From positions 558,001 through 622,000 of the forward strand of contig CAZIUG010000015.1 in NCBI GenBank assembly GCA_964542645.1: a stretch of 64,000 nucleotides of DNA, given 5' to 3'. The notes below the pieces were generated by a model that made no database searches, was not told where the DNA came from, and saw nothing but the letters and a program-made list of their open reading frames with translations. The number at the start of each line of letters is the position of its first letter. Within the stretch, counting starts at the first letter, position 1. Source of the DNA: Moanibacter sp964542645. GTDB taxonomy: Bacteria; Verrucomicrobiota; Verrucomicrobiia; Opitutales; UBA2987. This document shows positions 28,087 to 37,190 of the stretch, piece after piece. The position numbers and the translations under genes were made by a program.

Positions 28087-29406
28087 TTATAGAATTCTTT
28101 TTAACTCATCGACTAGTGCATCCCGCAAAACCATGGTCTCCTCTCGTGTCTTCATATTGCGCAGTTTGATCGTACCCCCCTGCAGCTCCTCAGAACCATA
28201 GATGAGAGCAATTTTGGCTCTCTTCTCTACAGCTAATCCAAACTGCTTCCCGAATCCCTGCTTTCGGAAAGTATATTCGACCCGAAAATTTAATCGCCTC
28301 AACTTAGCGGCATCAGCCAAAACGACTTTCCTTTCATTTTCGCCCCCGAATACCATAAAGATTTCTGGAGCATTCTTGTTATCGACTCCTAGCTCTCTTT
28401 CTTCGAGCAAATTGGCCAAAACCACATCTCCCATTGCGAAACCCGAAGCCGGCATATCCGCATAACCCAATTTCGCAAGTAAACCGTCATATCTTCCGCC
28501 GGCGAAAAGGGACCGCGATTCCCCCTGCTTTTCGAATGCTTCGTAAACAAATCCCGTGTAGTAGGCCAGCCCTCTCACAATTCCTAGATCTAGCTTGAGG
28601 AAAGCTATCAGCCCCATCGCCCTCAGGAGTTCCAAAAGTTCTTCCCACTCGGCAAGTCGGCTCTCAATCCTAATCAAGGCTCCCGATGAGGATACCTGCT
28701 TATGGAAAAACTCCCTGATTTTAACGACCGTATCACAATTTATTAACTCCTCAACCTGAGTCAAAAAAGCCTGCTTTCGGGAGCCTAAGTAAGGATCCAG
28801 TTGCTTTACAAGAGTCGCACGGTCTTGTCGCTCAATCTTGTCAATAAGCGAGAGAACTCCACTCGCTTGGTCCCCTTCCAAGTCAAAGGCAGAAAGAAAA
28901 TCCATCCATAATTCCCGATCGCTCAGACGAATAACAAAGTCAGTTTCTCTTAACCCAAATCCGATCAGGCTTTCGATGCCCAATGCAATTAATTCGGCAT
29001 CGGCCGCTACTCCCTCTTCCCCTAAAATGTCAGCATTAAATTGGAAAAAAGCCCGAGTTCGGCCTTTCTGAGGTTTCTCATATCGAAAGTGCTCTCCAAT
29101 ATTGAACCATTTAACTGGTTTTTTTAGACTCTGCTGCCGAGCCCCGACCAACCGTCCTAGCGAAGGTGTCATCTCGGGCCGCAATGCCACTTCCCGACCC
29201 CCTCTATCCAAAAAGGAAAATAGCTGCCCTACAATCTCTTCCCCACTCTTTTCCTTGAAAAGCTCTAGGGGCTCAAGGATGGGGGCGTCGTACTCTTCGA
29301 AACCGAAGCAAGTAGCCGCATTCCTCCAAACCTCGAAAATATAATTGCGCAGCGCGCAACGGTCGGGATAGTACTCCCGAAACCCCGGGAGGTTTTCGAA
29401 CATCAC
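28087..29406 (-). CDS. hisS: Histidyl-tRNA synthetase
   Basis: 439-residue class II synthetase. Motif 1 region is near FEEYDAPILEP, motif 2 is GEHFRYEKPQKGRTRAFFQFN, and the histidine-binding motifs are RGLAYYTGFVYE and FAGGRYDGLL. The C-terminal anticodon-binding domain (about 345-439) ends ELKRIL. All landmarks are intact. The HU/IHF gene lies 47 bases upstream on the same strand, so co-transcription is likely. Confidence 0.95.
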   Translation of the reverse strand: MMFENLPGFREYYPDRCALRNYIFEVWRNAATCFGFEEYDAPILEPLELFKEKSGEEIVGQLFSFLDRGGREVALRPEMTPSLGRLVGARQQSLKKPVKWFNIGEHFRYEKPQKGRTRAFFQFNADILGEEGVAADAELIALGIESLIGFGLRETDFVIRLSDRELWMDFLSAFDLEGDQASGVLSLIDKIERQDRATLVKQLDPYLGSRKQAFLTQVEELINCDTVVKIREFFHKQVSSSGALIRIESRLAEWEELLELLRAMGLIAFLKLDLGIVRGLAYYTGFVYEAFEKQGESRSLFAGGRYDGLLAKLGYADMPASGFAMGDVVLANLLEERELGVDNKNAPEIFMVFGGENERKVVLADAAKLRRLNFRVEYTFRKQGFGKQFGLAVEKRAKIALIYGSEELQGGTIKLRNMKTREETMVLRDALVDELKRIL

Positions 29407-29453
29407 CCGACTATTTAAATTTAAATGGGAAAAGGATACCCATAATTAAGACT

Positions 29454-29768
29454 TTACTCGCTAACCCGATCGAGTTCGAGGCGTTTGAGATCGCCTTTTA
29501 ACTCCTTGCCAGCCTTAAATTTGATCACCGCTCTCTTGGGGATTACGACGTCGTTCTCCGGCTTATTGGGGTTACGTCCAATTCGCGATTTTCGCACCTG
29601 AATCTCAAACACACCAAAATTTCGCAACTCCACATTCCTCCCCATGGAGAGGGCCCCTGCAATTGAATCTAGAGTCAATTGTACCACCTCGCGGACTTCC
29701 TTCTGAGCAAACCCGGTTTTATCATAAATACCCAGTACAATGTCTCGCTTCGTAAGGTTCGCTGGCAT
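29454..29768 (-). CDS. HU/IHF family DNA-binding protein
   Basis: 104-residue histone-like protein. LTKRDIVLGIYDKTGFAQKEV and VVQLTLDSIAGAL form the helical body, VELRNFGVFEIQ begins the beta arms, and GRNPNKPENDV at the arm tip has the Asn-Pro that kinks DNA; IPKRAVIKFKAGKELK follows. The arm sequence is closer to IHF than to HU. Divergent from the clpX-like gene with 95 bases between them. Confidence 0.93.
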   Translation of the reverse strand: MPANLTKRDIVLGIYDKTGFAQKEVREVVQLTLDSIAGALSMGRNVELRNFGVFEIQVRKSRIGRNPNKPENDVVIPKRAVIKFKAGKELKGDLKRLELDRVSE

Positions 29769-29863
29769 ATTGATTGTATTCTACACTCTCAGAGCTATAT
29801 TTCGATAAAAGTTTAACTATCTGATACTTCTGTAAATCCAATTGACCTGTCAACCCATTTATT

Positions 29864-31459
29864 ATGAGTGAGAAAGAGCCTACAAACCCCTTTGAGGATC
29901 TCCAAAAACAGATCCAAGATGCACTTCGGAATCCGAACATTGGTTTGAATCTCCACAAATCGGCCACGTCCGAACAAAAACCAGAAGGCGATGATGAGAA
30001 AGAATCTCAGAGTCCTGAAGAAAACGAGGAGGTGGTCCTGAAACGGATTCGAGAATTCAACCTGCGTCCTAGGGAGATTCGTGATTATCTTAATCGGTTT
30101 GTAATCAAACAGTTAGAGGCTAAAAAAGTCCTTTCTGTTGCGATCTGTGACCATTACAACCATGTTCGCCAATGCATTGAAAAACCAGATCTGATCCATC
30201 GAAACTTTCAAAAACAGAACATTATCCTTCTTGGACCGACTGGGGTTGGGAAAACATATCTCATGCGATGCATAGCTAAACTGATTGGAGTCCCTTATAT
30301 CAAGGCGGATGCAACCAAGTTCTCAGAGACTGGGTATGTCGGCTATGATGTAGAGGACTTGGTCAGAGACCTCGTTAAGGCTGCTAACGGTAACGTTGAT
30401 TTAGCTCAGTACGGAATAATCTACATCGACGAGATCGATAAGATTGCTTCCGTAGCTACTGGCCATGGACGCGACGTATCCGGGAGGGGCGTCCAGATCA
30501 ATCTCCTAAAGTTGATGGAGGACACCGAGGTAAATCTTCTCAGTCCCACAGATATCACGTCCCAAATGCAAGCAATGATGGAATTATCCCGAGGTGGGCA
30601 ACCCAGAAAGAAGTCAATCAACACTCGTCATATTCTCTTCATCGTAAGTGGTGCATTCGATAAGCTTGCCGACATCGTTAAGAAACGGATCGATAATTCC
30701 CAAATCGGGTTCAGCAGTTCCCCGGCAGACTTTGAAGACTCAAAATACAACTTCCTTAGATTCGTCGAAGCCTCCGACCTCATTAATTTTGGCTTCGAAC
30801 CAGAATTTATCGGAAGACTCCCAGTCCGAGAGATCTGCGAACCACTCTCAGTAGAAGACCTTACCAATATCCTTCTAAGCTCGGAAGGGAATATACTCGA
30901 GCAGTACCGTCTCGACTTTAAAGGCTATGGCCTCGATCTCAAAATCGACGAAAAGGCCATTCGAGAGATCGCCCAACGTGCACATAGCGAAAAGACCGGG
31001 GCTCGGGGTCTCATGACGGTGCTGGAACAAGCCTTTCGGAACTTCAAATTCGAATTGCCCTCCACCGCAGTGAAATCGTTCTCTGTTACGAGTGACACTA
31101 TAAAAGATCCTGGAAAGGCTTTGGACGAGCTCCTCAAACAGAATGAGGACGCCCAAAGGGAAGTCATGAAAGATGATATTACGGCATTTACCAAACGGTT
31201 TAAAGATGACCATGATTTGGCTCTGGAATTCGAAGAGGAAGCCTGCAAAGCCTTGATCGATGAGTCACTTCACTCAAAAAAAACAATCCGAGCGCTTTGC
31301 GAGGAGAAATTTTGCGATTTCGAGCACGGCCTTAAGATCATCTTCCGCAATTCCGGAGAGGATTCATTCTCCATTTCAAAGGCAATTGTCGAGGATCCGG
31401 ACAAAGAGCTCTCCCAAATGGTCGTTGCCAGTTTTGACGAGAGGAAGAACGAAAATTAG
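29864..31459 (+). CDS. ClpX-like AAA+ unfoldase lacking the zinc domain, with duplicated C-terminal domain
   Basis: 531 residues. The N-terminal 60 residues are acidic and disordered-looking, replacing ClpX's zinc-binding domain. The AAA+ module follows: GPTGVGKT (124-131), pore loop GYVG (157-160), Walker B IIYIDE (185-190), a pore-2-like GGQPRKK and GRLPV. IGF at 281-283, where ClpX docks ClpP, is kept, so a protease partner is plausible. The C-terminal small domain occurs twice: 357-430 and 457-520 align, each ending FSVTSDTIKDPGKAL or FSISKAIVEDPDKEL. A perfect palindrome TTGAC-CT-GTCAA lies at 29842-29853, just before the ATG. Without the zinc domain usual ClpX adaptors should not bind, suggesting a separate substrate set. 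No clpP is nearby. Confidence 0.85.
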   Translation: MSEKEPTNPFEDLQKQIQDALRNPNIGLNLHKSATSEQKPEGDDEKESQSPEENEEVVLKRIREFNLRPREIRDYLNRFVIKQLEAKKVLSVAICDHYNHVRQCIEKPDLIHRNFQKQNIILLGPTGVGKTYLMRCIAKLIGVPYIKADATKFSETGYVGYDVEDLVRDLVKAANGNVDLAQYGIIYIDEIDKIASVATGHGRDVSGRGVQINLLKLMEDTEVNLLSPTDITSQMQAMMELSRGGQPRKKSINTRHILFIVSGAFDKLADIVKKRIDNSQIGFSSSPADFEDSKYNFLRFVEASDLINFGFEPEFIGRLPVREICEPLSVEDLTNILLSSEGNILEQYRLDFKGYGLDLKIDEKAIREIAQRAHSEKTGARGLMTVLEQAFRNFKFELPSTAVKSFSVTSDTIKDPGKALDELLKQNEDAQREVMKDDITAFTKRFKDDHDLALEFEEEACKALIDESLHSKKTIRALCEEKFCDFEHGLKIIFRNSGEDSFSISKAIVEDPDKELSQMVVASFDERKNEN

Positions 31460-31633
31460 GAAATAAAAGAATCTGATGTAAAACAAATAAGCCGTACCTT
31501 CGATCCCAAGGCGTCTAAAGATTAGAATCCAACAAGGCTAACAACACAGAAATCTGTTTCAGATCACATACCGTTAAGATCAAAGTACTGCGCGGAATCC
31601 AGACACAGAAAAATTCCTTAATCCTCCCTTTAG

Positions 31634-32365
31634 ATGATTTTAGCTAAAGATTTCCATCATAATCCTGATTCAGATAGAATAAACGAAATTTTTGCCGCCA
31701 TAGCCGACCGCTACGATCTCACTAATCACGTACTCAGCATGGGGCTAGACTTCTACTGGCGCTCTGTCCTGGGTAGGATGGTACAGAGTCGAAATCCTCT
31801 GACCCTTCTAGACTTGGCTACAGGAAGCGGTGATGTCGCCATTGCTTTGGCCCGAAGACTGGGACACCCGGTCCATATTACGGGAATGGACTTTTGCCCA
31901 CCCATGCTACAAATAGCTCAAAAGAAATTTGAGCGTCGAAGAAAACCTGGATGGGCGCAACTTGAATTCAGACTGGGGGACTGTCTTGAAATACCGTGCC
32001 CAGATAATTCTTACGAAGCCATCAGCATTGCTTTTGGCTATCGAAATCTTAAGGATCGAAAGCAAGGGCTGAGTGAAATGAAACGAGTGCTCAAGTCTCC
32101 AGGTGGGACACTTTTTATCCTTGATTTCAGCCAACCGGTAAAATGGTTTCAACCCCTCTATTTCACCTACCTCAACTTCCTCCTACCTAAGATCGCTACT
32201 CTCATCACAGGCAGGTCTGATGCATATCTTTATCTCGCCGACAGTATCTCTAATTTTCCGGATAAGGAGTCACTTCGACAAGAAATCCTCCAAGCCGGTT
32301 TCTCCCATGTAAGTGCCTGCGGTCTCTCCCTCTCAACCGTAGCAATTCACACCGCCGTCTTATAA
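31634..32365 (+). CDS. menG: Demethylmenaquinone/ubiquinone methyltransferase
   Basis: 243-residue class I SAM methyltransferase of the UbiE/MenG family, the last step of quinone synthesis. INEIFAAIADRYDLTNHVLS and GLDFYWR are family-specific, DLATGSGDVAIALA is the SAM-binding loop, and AFGYRNLKDRKQGLSEMKRVL followed by GGTLFILDFSQP is diagnostic. Whether the quinone is MK or Q cannot be told; MK is usual in Verrucomicrobiota. Stands 174 bases after the clpX-like gene. Confidence 0.92.
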   Translation: MILAKDFHHNPDSDRINEIFAAIADRYDLTNHVLSMGLDFYWRSVLGRMVQSRNPLTLLDLATGSGDVAIALARRLGHPVHITGMDFCPPMLQIAQKKFERRRKPGWAQLEFRLGDCLEIPCPDNSYEAISIAFGYRNLKDRKQGLSEMKRVLKSPGGTLFILDFSQPVKWFQPLYFTYLNFLLPKIATLITGRSDAYLYLADSISNFPDKESLRQEILQAGFSHVSACGLSLSTVAIHTAVL

Positions 32366-32447
32366 AGCTTCGACCGGACGGTGTTTTCAAATTTTCTTAT
32401 GAGACTATTTGTTAGTGATCAGAAGGACCGCCAAAAGTAAAAAAATC

Positions 32448-32765
32448 CTACTGGAAAGATCTTCCGCAACCGCAAGTCGTATTTGCATTTGGATTTCTAA
32501 CTTCGAAGCCCTTACCGTTGAGGCCATCATCAAAGTCCACTTCCGAACCTTTGAGATGTTCCAAACTATCTGAAGCAACTAAGATCGGAATTCCCAGACT
32601 CTCGATCTCGGTATCACCCTCCACCTTAAGATCGAAAGACATCGCGTATTCAAGACCTGAGCAGCCTCCTTCTTCAACCGCCAGCCTCAGCCGTCTCTCA
32701 GGATCATTAATGTTCCCAGCCAACTCAAGTACGCGTTTGGCAGCCCTCTCTGTTAATCTAATCAT
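32448..32765 (-). CDS. Iron-sulfur cluster carrier, IscA/ErpA family
   Basis: 105-residue A-type carrier. The three cluster-binding Cys are present: one in EEGGCSGLEY near residue 34 and two in the C-terminal TTCGCGRSF. RLTERAAKRV and VDFDDGLNGKGFEVRNPNA are typical. Convergent with menG. No isc or suf genes adjoin it. Confidence 0.93.
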   Translation of the reverse strand: MIRLTERAAKRVLELAGNINDPERRLRLAVEEGGCSGLEYAMSFDLKVEGDTEIESLGIPILVASDSLEHLKGSEVDFDDGLNGKGFEVRNPNANTTCGCGRSFQ

Positions 32766-33470
32766 GACCTTTAATTAACACCCAGCTTTATTTTTAAGTA
32801 TACCTCCGTGAGAACCCGATCCTTCTCTTGTATTGGCTCTTCTACAACCATTCCTTTGTAACCAGACTTCTAAAAGAAGGGTTTAACCCTTTTCAAAGAT
32901 TTCCACATCAACGTATTGCAATCTCCTAGATTTCTCTCTCTAATAATTTCGCATTTTAAGCAAATCAAATATATAGAAACATATCCGGATTGAAACCTCG
33001 GGCAGCATATGTAATAATCCTGTCAAGATCCCTTCTTGGATAAGGTTATCTCTGAAAGAGACAAACCACAGCCGAGAGGAGGAGGAACATACTCGAAACG
33101 AGTGTCCGCCGATTTCGCAAACCTGTGAAATTAATATCTCACAAACCGATCGATACACTGGATAGATCTGGGGACGCGAGTTAGTCGCTATCAAAAGGCT
33201 AGCAATTCAATCACCTCTCTCAAATTCCAGCCCCACGATAATAGTTACCGTCCCATAAATGTGTCGCCCGCTAACTAAGTAGAGGAATTTTGAGAACAAT
33301 ATTTTCCGCGAATCGTAATCAAAAATTGTTAGAAGCTTATTCGACTATTGACAGGAAGCAATCACTCGTTGCCCTCCGATCTATCGCTGAATAATGGGGT
33401 TAAAATCGTTGGTAAGCACTGGTTAAAACTCCATTCACACAGAAATCTTCACTGCTAAACGACACCTAAG
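32766..33470. other. Long intergenic region upstream of rpoN
   Basis: 705 bases between the divergent iscA-like gene and rpoN, the longest gap in the window. I find no gene, tRNA or known RNA. It has short inverted repeats: AAGGGT-TTA-ACCCTT near 32877 and ACTCG-AAA-CGAGT near 33091. A TTGACA occurs near 33349 without a good -10 at 17 bases. A small regulatory RNA or decayed gene is possible but unsupported. Confidence 0.35.
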
Positions 33471-34916
33471 ATGCCAGTTCAAGGGCTACATCAGGTCCAA
33501 AAACAGATCCAGACACAAGTGCTGGCGCCTCAATTGCGCCAATCTCTGAAGATCCTTCAGGTCCCGGCTCTTGAGCTACGTAACACCATTTTGGGAGAGC
33601 TGGAGTCGAACCCAACTCTCGAGGAACTCCCCATGGACGGAATCAGTATTGAGGAGAGAAGTGAAACGGATCGGACTCCAGAACGGGAAACCGATGGCAA
33701 GGAACTTGATTTTCTTGATGACCACACTGCACTTAGCCAACTCAACGAGGATCTGAGGGAATTCTATGCTGAAGAAAATGCTTTTACTCGCTACACCAAC
33801 GACGACACCAAAAAAAGACAGTACTTTTTTGATTCTTTGACCTCCGAAACCTCACTTCAGGAGCATCTTATGCGACAAGCAGAGATGAGCGACATCGATC
33901 CGGAAGTAATCACAGCGTTTGAATTCATTATTGGAAGCCTGGATGATAAGGGCTTTCTCACCTCCTCACTTTCCGATATCGCTCTTCTTGCGGAACTTCC
34001 ACTTGCTATCATAGAAAGTGCACAAACCCTTCTTCGGAGTCTTGACCCTCCCGGCATCGGTTCTTCTGGTGTTCAGGATTGCCTACTCCTCCAACTGAAT
34101 CTGGGAGGCAAGAAAGACAGCCTCGCAGGACAAATCATCACGGATCATTTTGGGCTCTTACTTAGAAATCGGATCCCTGAACTCGCCCGCCAAACCGGTA
34201 ATAATGTCGAGGCTGTGCGAAAGGCCATCGAAGACATCTCCGCCCTTGATCCTGCGCCCGGAAGGCGTTTTGGGGAAGACAGCAATCGCGTTGTGATTCC
34301 GGATGTTCGAATCTTCAGAGAGGAAGATGAATGGATTGTCACGATGAATAGCGACTTTATCCCTAGGTTGAATTTGAGCGACACCTATAAGAACCTGATA
34401 GCCAAAGGATGTTTACCGCCCAAGGAGAGAGATTACATTAGAGACAAGATAAAGTCTGGACGATTCCTCATCAACTCGATCGAGCAACGGCAGAACACGG
34501 TGGAACGAATCGCTCGTGAAATCCTCAGCTTTCAGAAGGATTTCTTTGAGAGCGGAGTATCGAAATTGCAACCACTGACTATGAGTCGTGTAGCCGAAAT
34601 CGTTGGTGTGCATGAAACGACCATTAGTCGTGCAATTGCAAACAAGTATATGGAAACGCCTCACGGCGTCTTCAGTTTCAAGTACTTCTTCACTACGGGT
34701 TACACATCCCACTCCGGCGAAACGGTTGCCAATACATCAATCAAGGACCTAATCGCCAAAATAATTGAAGGCGAGAATCCAATGAAGCCATTGAGTGACC
34801 AAAAAATTGTCACCGAACTAGCTTCCCGTAATATTAGGATAGCCCGGCGAACAGTGGCTAAGTATCGTGAAGAATTGCAAATTCCTCCCACCAATCTTCG
34901 GCGACAATATAACTAG
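33471..34916 (+). CDS. rpoN: RNA polymerase sigma-54 factor
   Basis: 481 residues. Region I is Gln- and Leu-rich (QVLAPQLRQSLKILQVPALELR), region II is acidic, the core-binding domain spans about 120-310, the helix-turn-helix is near VAEIVGVHETTISRAIANKY, and the RpoN box ARRTVAKYREELQIP that reads the -24 element is near the C-terminus. No enhancer-binding activator or clear -24/-12 promoter was noticed in the window. Confidence 0.95.
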   Translation: MPVQGLHQVQKQIQTQVLAPQLRQSLKILQVPALELRNTILGELESNPTLEELPMDGISIEERSETDRTPERETDGKELDFLDDHTALSQLNEDLREFYAEENAFTRYTNDDTKKRQYFFDSLTSETSLQEHLMRQAEMSDIDPEVITAFEFIIGSLDDKGFLTSSLSDIALLAELPLAIIESAQTLLRSLDPPGIGSSGVQDCLLLQLNLGGKKDSLAGQIITDHFGLLLRNRIPELARQTGNNVEAVRKAIEDISALDPAPGRRFGEDSNRVVIPDVRIFREEDEWIVTMNSDFIPRLNLSDTYKNLIAKGCLPPKERDYIRDKIKSGRFLINSIEQRQNTVERIAREILSFQKDFFESGVSKLQPLTMSRVAEIVGVHETTISRAIANKYMETPHGVFSFKYFFTTGYTSHSGETVANTSIKDLIAKIIEGENPMKPLSDQKIVTELASRNIRIARRTVAKYREELQIPPTNLRRQYN

Positions 34917-34952
34917 TCGGTCATTAAAATCTTCTGCTGAAACCCTACCGGT

Positions 34953-35600
34953 GTGAACCTTCCTGACAGGATCCTGCTTCTCGATGCCAGCTCTCTACAA
35001 ACTCATGTTGGTATCTTCGAAGAAGGCCGATGGCTATACCGCCATAGATCAGATGAGGAAGCACTTAATTCTGTTTTCCAAGGAGCTCAAAACTGTCTGG
35101 CCAAAACCGGTCTGAAGCTTCTCGATCTACAAGGATTTGTATTCTGTGCGGGTCCAGGATCCACTCTTGGGATTAGAATCACGACCATGGCTATTAATGG
35201 CTGGAGGAGCTTTCCCTCCCATCAAAACATTCCCGTTTTTAAATACTACAGCCTCGAAGCAGTTGCCTACCTCTTAATCGAAAAAGGCACATCCCCTCCT
35301 TTTACTCTCGTGTCTGATCTTCGGAAAGACTTGTGGAACCATCTCGATGTGGATAGGGATGGCAACCTCTCACCCCTAAAGGTGATAAAGCGTGAGGAAG
35401 TAGAGCGCATATCTCATCTCCTATTTCATATCCGACAGCGAAACCAATGGCTCGAACCTCCTGGGAATGCTACTACAATTCCCTATTCTCTTGAAGATCT
35501 TCCCGAAGTCATTCTCAAACATCAACTCCTCCTGAGGGTCTCATCCGCCGAGGCTTTCGTCCCTCAGAAAACCGAATACAAACCCTGGAACCCAAATTGA
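34953..35600 (+). CDS. tsaB: tRNA threonylcarbamoyladenosine synthesis protein TsaB-like
   Basis: 215 residues, GTG start 36 bases after rpoN. ILLLDASSLQTHVGIFEEG opens the ASKHA fold; AGPGSTLGIRI corresponds to the family GPGSFTGLR with two changes. TsaB is the scaffold for TsaD and TsaE in t6A formation. It is more divergent than the other housekeeping proteins here, but length and N-terminal motifs fit. Spacing suggests co-transcription with rpoN. Confidence 0.75.
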   Translation: MNLPDRILLLDASSLQTHVGIFEEGRWLYRHRSDEEALNSVFQGAQNCLAKTGLKLLDLQGFVFCAGPGSTLGIRITTMAINGWRSFPSHQNIPVFKYYSLEAVAYLLIEKGTSPPFTLVSDLRKDLWNHLDVDRDGNLSPLKVIKREEVERISHLLFHIRQRNQWLEPPGNATTIPYSLEDLPEVILKHQLLLRVSSAEAFVPQKTEYKPWNPN

Positions 35601-35801
35601 AAAGGGATGAGCAGACATCCAGGGAACTCTGACCATGGAAAACTTGGCTGTCTCTTCCCGAATCGAACTGGGATCAACCTAACCTACAGAATGGGAAATT
35701 CGCAATCCATAGCCATATCGTAATTTACCTTCTTGAAAGCAGGGTGAAATGGTTCAACCACATTGAAACAATTGCTAAAGTAGCTGCTCTTTGACTGATT
35801 T

Positions 35802-37040
35802 ATGGAAAGGAAATCGATATTTTATCCCTCAACTCGAAGGGAATTTCTTCGTAATAGCGCCCACGGGATCGGGCTTCTAACTTCATATCAATTAGTACCT
35901 TCTTTCTTTACATATACCAACTTGACGGGTTCTCCAAGCCTGGCAAAGGATCGAAAAGTAATCGTCCTGATTCAACTTGTCGGAGGTAACGACGGTTTAA
36001 ATACAGTAGTTCCATTGTGTGATTCCAACTATTTTAGACTCAGACCTAACCTTGCCCTCACTACAAAAGATCTAATTCCTATTGGCAAAAATATAGCTTT
36101 AAATTCCGCTTTGAAGCAGTTAGCCGACCTTCACTTAGATGGAAAAGTCTCCATCATCCAAAACGTCGGTTATCCAAATCCGAATCGGAGTCATTTCCGA
36201 TCCTCTGAAATCTGGGAAACAGCCTCAGATAGCGATGAATTTGTCTCCACGGGATGGCTGGGTCGCTATTTTGACAATCACTGTACTAATCGTTCCTCCT
36301 CCGACCATCCTTTGGCGATCCATGTCGGCAATCAGTTTCCTCAGACATTCCGGTCAACCGAACCTCAAATTATTTCGGGAAGCACTCGAGAATTTCCACG
36401 TAGCGTCCGAAACAATTCACTCGACCAATATGGGAACTTCCCCACTTCTGAAACTCACGGTGGAAATCTGAAAATCCCCCAGCATAAGTTAACGAAAAGG
36501 GGCGTAACAGAGGAGAAAATACGGTTTATCACTGAAAAATATCTACCTCATATCGACTATCCTCAGTCACGCCTCAGTGCAGATCTACGAAGTGTTGCGG
36601 CGTTAATTGTCGGAGGCTTGGAAACTCGGGTATTTTTCGTCTCCCATAGTGGTTATGACACCCATACTAACCAGGAAAAACCGCACCGTCGGCTCCTTCA
36701 AGAGCTCTCTTCAGCGATGGCTGCATTTCAGAAAGACCTCGAAGCCAATCATCTAGAAAACCAAGTCCTAACCATGACTTTCTCTGAATTCGGACGCCGC
36801 CCTGGGGAGAACACCAGTGGAGGAACGGATCATGGGACTAGTGCCCCTCTCTTTGTCATGGGTGGCCAAATTAAGAAAGGCATAGTCGGAACCGCACCTT
36901 CTCTCGCCCTAGACCCCACTCAAGACTTACAATTTTCTACCGATTTTCGACAGGTCTATTCCACCATCTTAGAAAACTGGTTCCACTGCTCCAGCCGTCA
37001 CATACTCAATCGGACCTTCTCTCCTTTAGATTTTGTGTGA
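35802..37040 (+). CDS. DUF1501 protein, Tat-exported
   Basis: 412 residues. A twin-arginine signal STRREFLRNS is at residues 10-19, followed by a hydrophobic segment, so folded export is expected. DUF1501 landmarks are KVIVLIQLVGGNDGLNTVVP, LNSALKQLADLHLDGKVSIIQNVGYPNPNRSHF (split here: LADLHLDGKVSIIQ, NVGYPNPNRSHF), FVSHSGYDTHTNQ and FSEFGRRPGENTSGGTDHG. The fold is alkaline-phosphatase-like; function is unknown, but the family is abundant in Planctomycetota and Verrucomicrobiota, often beside DUF1800, which is absent here. Convergent with ftsZ. Confidence 0.9.
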   Translation: MERKSIFYPSTRREFLRNSAHGIGLLTSYQLVPSFFTYTNLTGSPSLAKDRKVIVLIQLVGGNDGLNTVVPLCDSNYFRLRPNLALTTKDLIPIGKNIALNSALKQLADLHLDGKVSIIQNVGYPNPNRSHFRSSEIWETASDSDEFVSTGWLGRYFDNHCTNRSSSDHPLAIHVGNQFPQTFRSTEPQIISGSTREFPRSVRNNSLDQYGNFPTSETHGGNLKIPQHKLTKRGVTEEKIRFITEKYLPHIDYPQSRLSADLRSVAALIVGGLETRVFFVSHSGYDTHTNQEKPHRRLLQELSSAMAAFQKDLEANHLENQVLTMTFSEFGRRPGENTSGGTDHGTSAPLFVMGGQIKKGIVGTAPSLALDPTQDLQFSTDFRQVYSTILENWFHCSSRHILNRTFSPLDFV

Positions 37041-37190
37041 GGCCTTGAAAAGGGCTATTCCTACTTTAAACGCGTCTAAGAAATTCTGGTTCTTCTCCAA
37101 CTCTAGCTCGGGAATAGAATCTCCGCCATTCCTTTATCTCCTACGGATGAGATTGCCCACCCATTCTAGCATTAAGCCGTTCAAATCTCA

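Noticed and set aside
32940..33194. 84-codon minus-strand frame upstream of rpoN
   Set aside because: Low-complexity, Cys- and Ser-rich composition unlike neighbouring genes and no ribosome-binding site.
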